A DNA stretch of 33,299 nt from JAGXTF01 sp038317095 (lineage in GTDB: Bacteria; Bacteroidota; Bacteroidia; NS11-12g; UBA955): the NCBI GenBank assembly GCA_038317095.1, contig JBBQBB010000038.1, forward strand, positions 1 through 33,299, written 5' to 3'. The notes under the pieces were generated by a model. It was not told where the DNA came from. It was given only the letters and a program-made list of their open reading frames with translations, and made no database searches. Made by a program: the position numbers and the translations under genes. Of this stretch, positions 32,188-33,299 are shown one piece after another. The stretch's first letter is position 1. Each line of letters begins with the position of its first letter.

Positions 32188-33225
32188 TTAAAAATAAATT
32201 TCATCGTAATACCTGGCAAATTGCAAACCCCAGCAAATCTCAGGCAAAACCAGCTCGCCTTCCATACCCAATGCCGCATGTACAGCCAAAGCAGGTAAAT
32301 TGATTCCCAGACCCATGGCAGCTATAGAAGTTCCTTGCAAACGCGGATTTATTTCCAAAATTTGATATTGACCCTCTTGGTTAGCCTTTACTTGAATTCC
32401 AATGGGACCTTCTAATAAGAGACTACCCAACACTTTTTGGCACAACTCAATTATGGAAGGAATTTGCAAAAATTGGCCCTTTATGGTAATTCCGTTGTTC
32501 ATGGCTATGCGCTTTCTCGGCAATATAAGCAGCGGTTTGTTCTGGTATACCAGCGCATCAATGGTATACTCATCACCAGGCAAATGTGCTGTAACTAGCA
32601 TTTCCGAAAATTCATTGCCCCTAAATATGGGTTCCAAATTGGCCAAAGTAGTTGTGGTATTGTTGGGTTTTTCTTTAAAAAAAGACGTAAATGGGTTATA
32701 ACGGCTATCCAAAATGCGAAATCCCCTGCTCCCATTAGAAACGGATGGCTTTATGCAGACAAGTTTTTGCGGGTAACCTAAGGCATGCACCGCAGTTTTA
32801 AGTTCATCCCAAGTATTTGCTTTTAAAAAAACGGGTACATCTATATCGTGGGTTTGCAAATGTTCGAGAAGGAGTCTTTTGTTGTTGGCGATTTTCAATG
32901 CACTATTTTCTGAAACAACAATGGCAATATTTTTGTGCGCAAAATCTGCTTTACACGCTGCAAACTGAAATAACTCTAGCGTAACCAAAGGCAAAACAAC
33001 CTGAATGCCCTTTTGTTCGCAAATCTGAACAATAGCATCTACAAACCCCGCTTCTGTTGCAGTGGGTATTTGCACAAATTTTTCTGGCAAAAGTCCCCTA
33101 CCACTTGCATTGGCATCGGCATCCGCAATCCAAAGGTCAAACTCAGGAATGGCCAAAAGAGCTTTGATGATTCCAGGCCCGCCGGGGGCACCCGCACCAG
33201 TTAAAAGTATTTTTATTTGTGTCAT
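32188..33225 (-). CDS. ATP-grasp enzyme, carbamoyl-phosphate-synthase-like
   Basis: The 345-residue protein begins with a Rossmann-like nucleotide fold (ILLTGAGAPGGPGIIKALL, residues 6-24) and continues as an ATP-grasp domain: NNKRLLLEHL, KLVCIKPSVSNGSRGFRIL, FSEMLVTAHLPGDEYTIDALV and the metal-binding end LEINPRLQGTSIA. Its layout resembles single-domain carbamoyl-phosphate-synthase-large-chain-like proteins, which join a carboxylate to an amine or other nucleophile using ATP. The substrate is unknown. It stands alone, not next to pyrimidine, arginine or cell-wall genes that would hint at a role. The start at 33225 was chosen over a TTG at 33243. A -7 box lies 37 bases upstream. Confidence 0.9.
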   Translation of the reverse strand: MTQIKILLTGAGAPGGPGIIKALLAIPEFDLWIADADANASGRGLLPEKFVQIPTATEAGFVDAIVQICEQKGIQVVLPLVTLELFQFAACKADFAHKNIAIVVSENSALKIANNKRLLLEHLQTHDIDVPVFLKANTWDELKTAVHALGYPQKLVCIKPSVSNGSRGFRILDSRYNPFTSFFKEKPNNTTTTLANLEPIFRGNEFSEMLVTAHLPGDEYTIDALVYQNKPLLILPRKRIAMNNGITIKGQFLQIPSIIELCQKVLGSLLLEGPIGIQVKANQEGQYQILEINPRLQGTSIAAMGLGINLPALAVHAALGMEGELVLPEICWGLQFARYYDEIYF

Positions 33226-33262
33226 CCAACAATATCGAGTCAAAAAAGTTTCTGACTTTTGG

Positions 33263-33270
33263 CAAATATA
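33263..33270 (-). promoter_or_regulatory. -7 box TATATTTG for the ATP-grasp gene
   Basis: A perfect TAnnTTTG element, 37 bases before the ATG at 33225, implying a leader of about 30 bases, longer than at most genes here. Confidence 0.5.
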
Positions 33271-33299
33271 AGAAAAAGCGGGGTTGGGGAAAGCATTGC

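Noticed and set aside
1..33299. tRNA, rRNA, CRISPR, insertion sequence or prophage signals
   Set aside because: All gaps between genes are short (under about 220 bases), and none showed cloverleaf arms, repeat-spacer arrays, transposase frames or terminal inverted repeats. A covariance-model search was not possible.

Overview
The window is a contiguous, AT-rich piece of a Bacteroidota chromosome. Four things point to this phylum: type IX secretion (T9SS) C-terminal sorting domains of both type A and type B; a GSCFA-family protein; a short 287-residue RpoD of the Bacteroidota type; and the phylum's -7 promoter box (TAnnTTTG) found again and again just upstream of start codons. A Sphingobacteriales/Chitinophagales-like lineage is plausible, but the sequence alone does not fix it. 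I see no rRNA, tRNA, CRISPR array, insertion sequence or prophage. Most of the window is ordinary chromosome, with a few lineage-specific surface genes.

Layout. 1-2012: the 3' end of an adenylate cyclase, a Spy/CpxP-like lipoprotein and a small membrane protein, separated by two strong inverted repeats. 2064-6066: a GSCFA hydrolase-like protein; a lipoprotein gene head-to-head with a chromate-transporter gene, with each gene's promoter apparently inside the other; a secreted protein in an operon with the transporter; and a TPR lipoprotein. 6140-10501: topoisomerase IV subunit B (parE), an unrecognised polytopic membrane protein, and a tail-to-tail PIG-V-like glycosyltransferase. 10576-13018: adenosylhomocysteinase, an HTH-Uma2 nuclease fusion and a 39-residue Cys-rich lipoprotein. 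13081-17136: an overlapping operon of a DedA protein, shikimate dehydrogenase and an M1 aminopeptidase lipoprotein. 17173-19420: the iron transporter pair feoA-feoB. 19550-20413: the primary sigma factor rpoD. 20470-25856: a translationally coupled pair made of a giant T9SS-secreted protein (IgGFc-binding-like head, about 11 PKD-like repeats, type B sorting domain) and a secreted partner of unknown function. 25969-33225: a minus-strand housekeeping run of mnmA, a von Willebrand A membrane protein, a T9SS type A protein, a YjjG-like HAD phosphatase, a SIMPL protein, adk and an ATP-grasp enzyme.

How the genes relate. Clear functional units are feoAB (ferrous iron uptake), adk-SIMPL-yjjG (one overlapping or tightly spaced transcript) and the two-gene T9SS surface unit. 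The most distinctive candidate for something not yet described is the 20470-25856 pair. Next come the HTH-Uma2 fusion with its neighbouring CxC mini-lipoprotein, and the promoter architecture: at least 12 genes have a perfect -7 box close to the start codon, and several of these would be leaderless or nearly so. Start sites were often moved downstream of the longest open frame because of these boxes. No database search was possible, so family assignments rest on motifs recognised by eye.
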